Below are positions 63,850-64,000 of a stretch of DNA of 64,000 nt, piece by piece. The DNA is from Colwellia sp. (lineage in GTDB: Bacteria; Pseudomonadota; Gammaproteobacteria; Enterobacterales; Alteromonadaceae). The position numbers were made by a program, and so were the translations under genes. Below the pieces are notes generated by a model. That model searched no databases. It had not been told where the DNA came from and was given only the letters and a program-made list of their open reading frames with translations. The stretch covers positions 168,956 to 232,955 of the forward strand of contig JABSOY010000011.1 in the NCBI GenBank assembly GCA_013215385.1. The letters are read 5' to 3'. Each line of letters opens with the position of its first letter. Position 1 is the stretch's first letter.

Positions 63850-64000
63850 CAATTTCTGAACTTACTCACAATAATTGCTAACTTCTGTAAAGTGCGCTAA
63901 GCGGAACAAAACCATCAAAAAAGATCAATACTTTTTCTAATGTTTAATTAGAAACATATGGACTGAATTAAAGAAACGGATTTCCACCACAAATAAAGAT

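Overview
The window is a 64 kb piece of an AT-rich chromosome from a marine gammaproteobacterium. The low GC content, the many c-di-GMP and two-component genes, the Alteromonadales-style PEP-CTERM and GlyGly-CTERM sorting tails, and the attC-like repeats with a GGTTCCGCTTCGCTTCAC core all suggest a Colwelliaceae relative (Colwellia/Thalassotalea type). This assignment is inference from style, not a database match. No rRNA, tRNA or CRISPR array was found.

Layout. 0.2-5 kb: a CheY-CheC-hybrid histidine kinase operon, then two small genes between decayed attC-like repeats. 5-12.4 kb: a LysR gene facing a membrane protein across a perfect palindrome, secreted proteins, a cupin gene bracketed by attC-like repeats, a TetR/DUF1330-like divergent pair and a small histidine kinase. 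12.6-17 kb: an overlapping three-gene operon (cupredoxin-like protein, membrane GGDEF-EAL protein, outer-membrane barrel). 17-27 kb: small or broken genes, an outer-membrane protein, a serine hydrolase with a membrane AraC regulator, a GlyGly-CTERM trypsin, periplasmic binding proteins, a PspC-domain cassette and an SRPBCC/TetR pair. 27-30 kb: PAS-PAS-GGDEF and a lone receiver. 30-36.6 kb: a complete heavy-metal efflux set (Cys-rich CzcI-like protein, CzcC, CzcB, CzcA) read from a promoter with a 19-bp spacer, next to a divergent CadR/PbrR-like MerR gene. 37-43 kb: an M1-like peptidase and a sensor kinase, Rcp1-like receiver and REC-GGDEF-EAL operon. 43-47.7 kb: TetR/MAPEG, a metallo-beta-lactamase-fold enzyme, a Tat-exported intradiol dioxygenase-like protein and a YdjC-like deacetylase.

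47.7-50.3 kb is the most unusual part: five attC-like sites in one orientation, separating four small plus-strand genes, each with its own ribosome binding site. This is the architecture of an integron cassette array, but no IntI gene is visible, so it fits a CALIN (cluster of attC sites lacking an integron integrase). At least seven more single or decayed attC-like repeats are scattered through the window, nearly all directly 3' of small plus-strand genes.

50.7-64 kb: a large propeller histidine kinase, two membrane-anchored paralogues sharing a C-x(4)-C motif, a UlaG-like hydrolase, a PD40 protein and a membrane-SRPBCC fusion. The right end is decayed: a ~200 bp imperfect direct repeat (55.7 and 61.5 kb), a heptamer tandem repeat, a frameshifted PEP-CTERM gene, a broken P2-type integrase and a frameshifted second copy of a 44-residue micro-protein whose intact copy lies at 27.2 kb.

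Three TetR genes and the LysR gene each lie beside a near or perfect palindrome that could be their operator. The c-di-GMP genes (three proteins with GGDEF domains, two of them also EAL) and five sensor kinases show heavy investment in environmental sensing.
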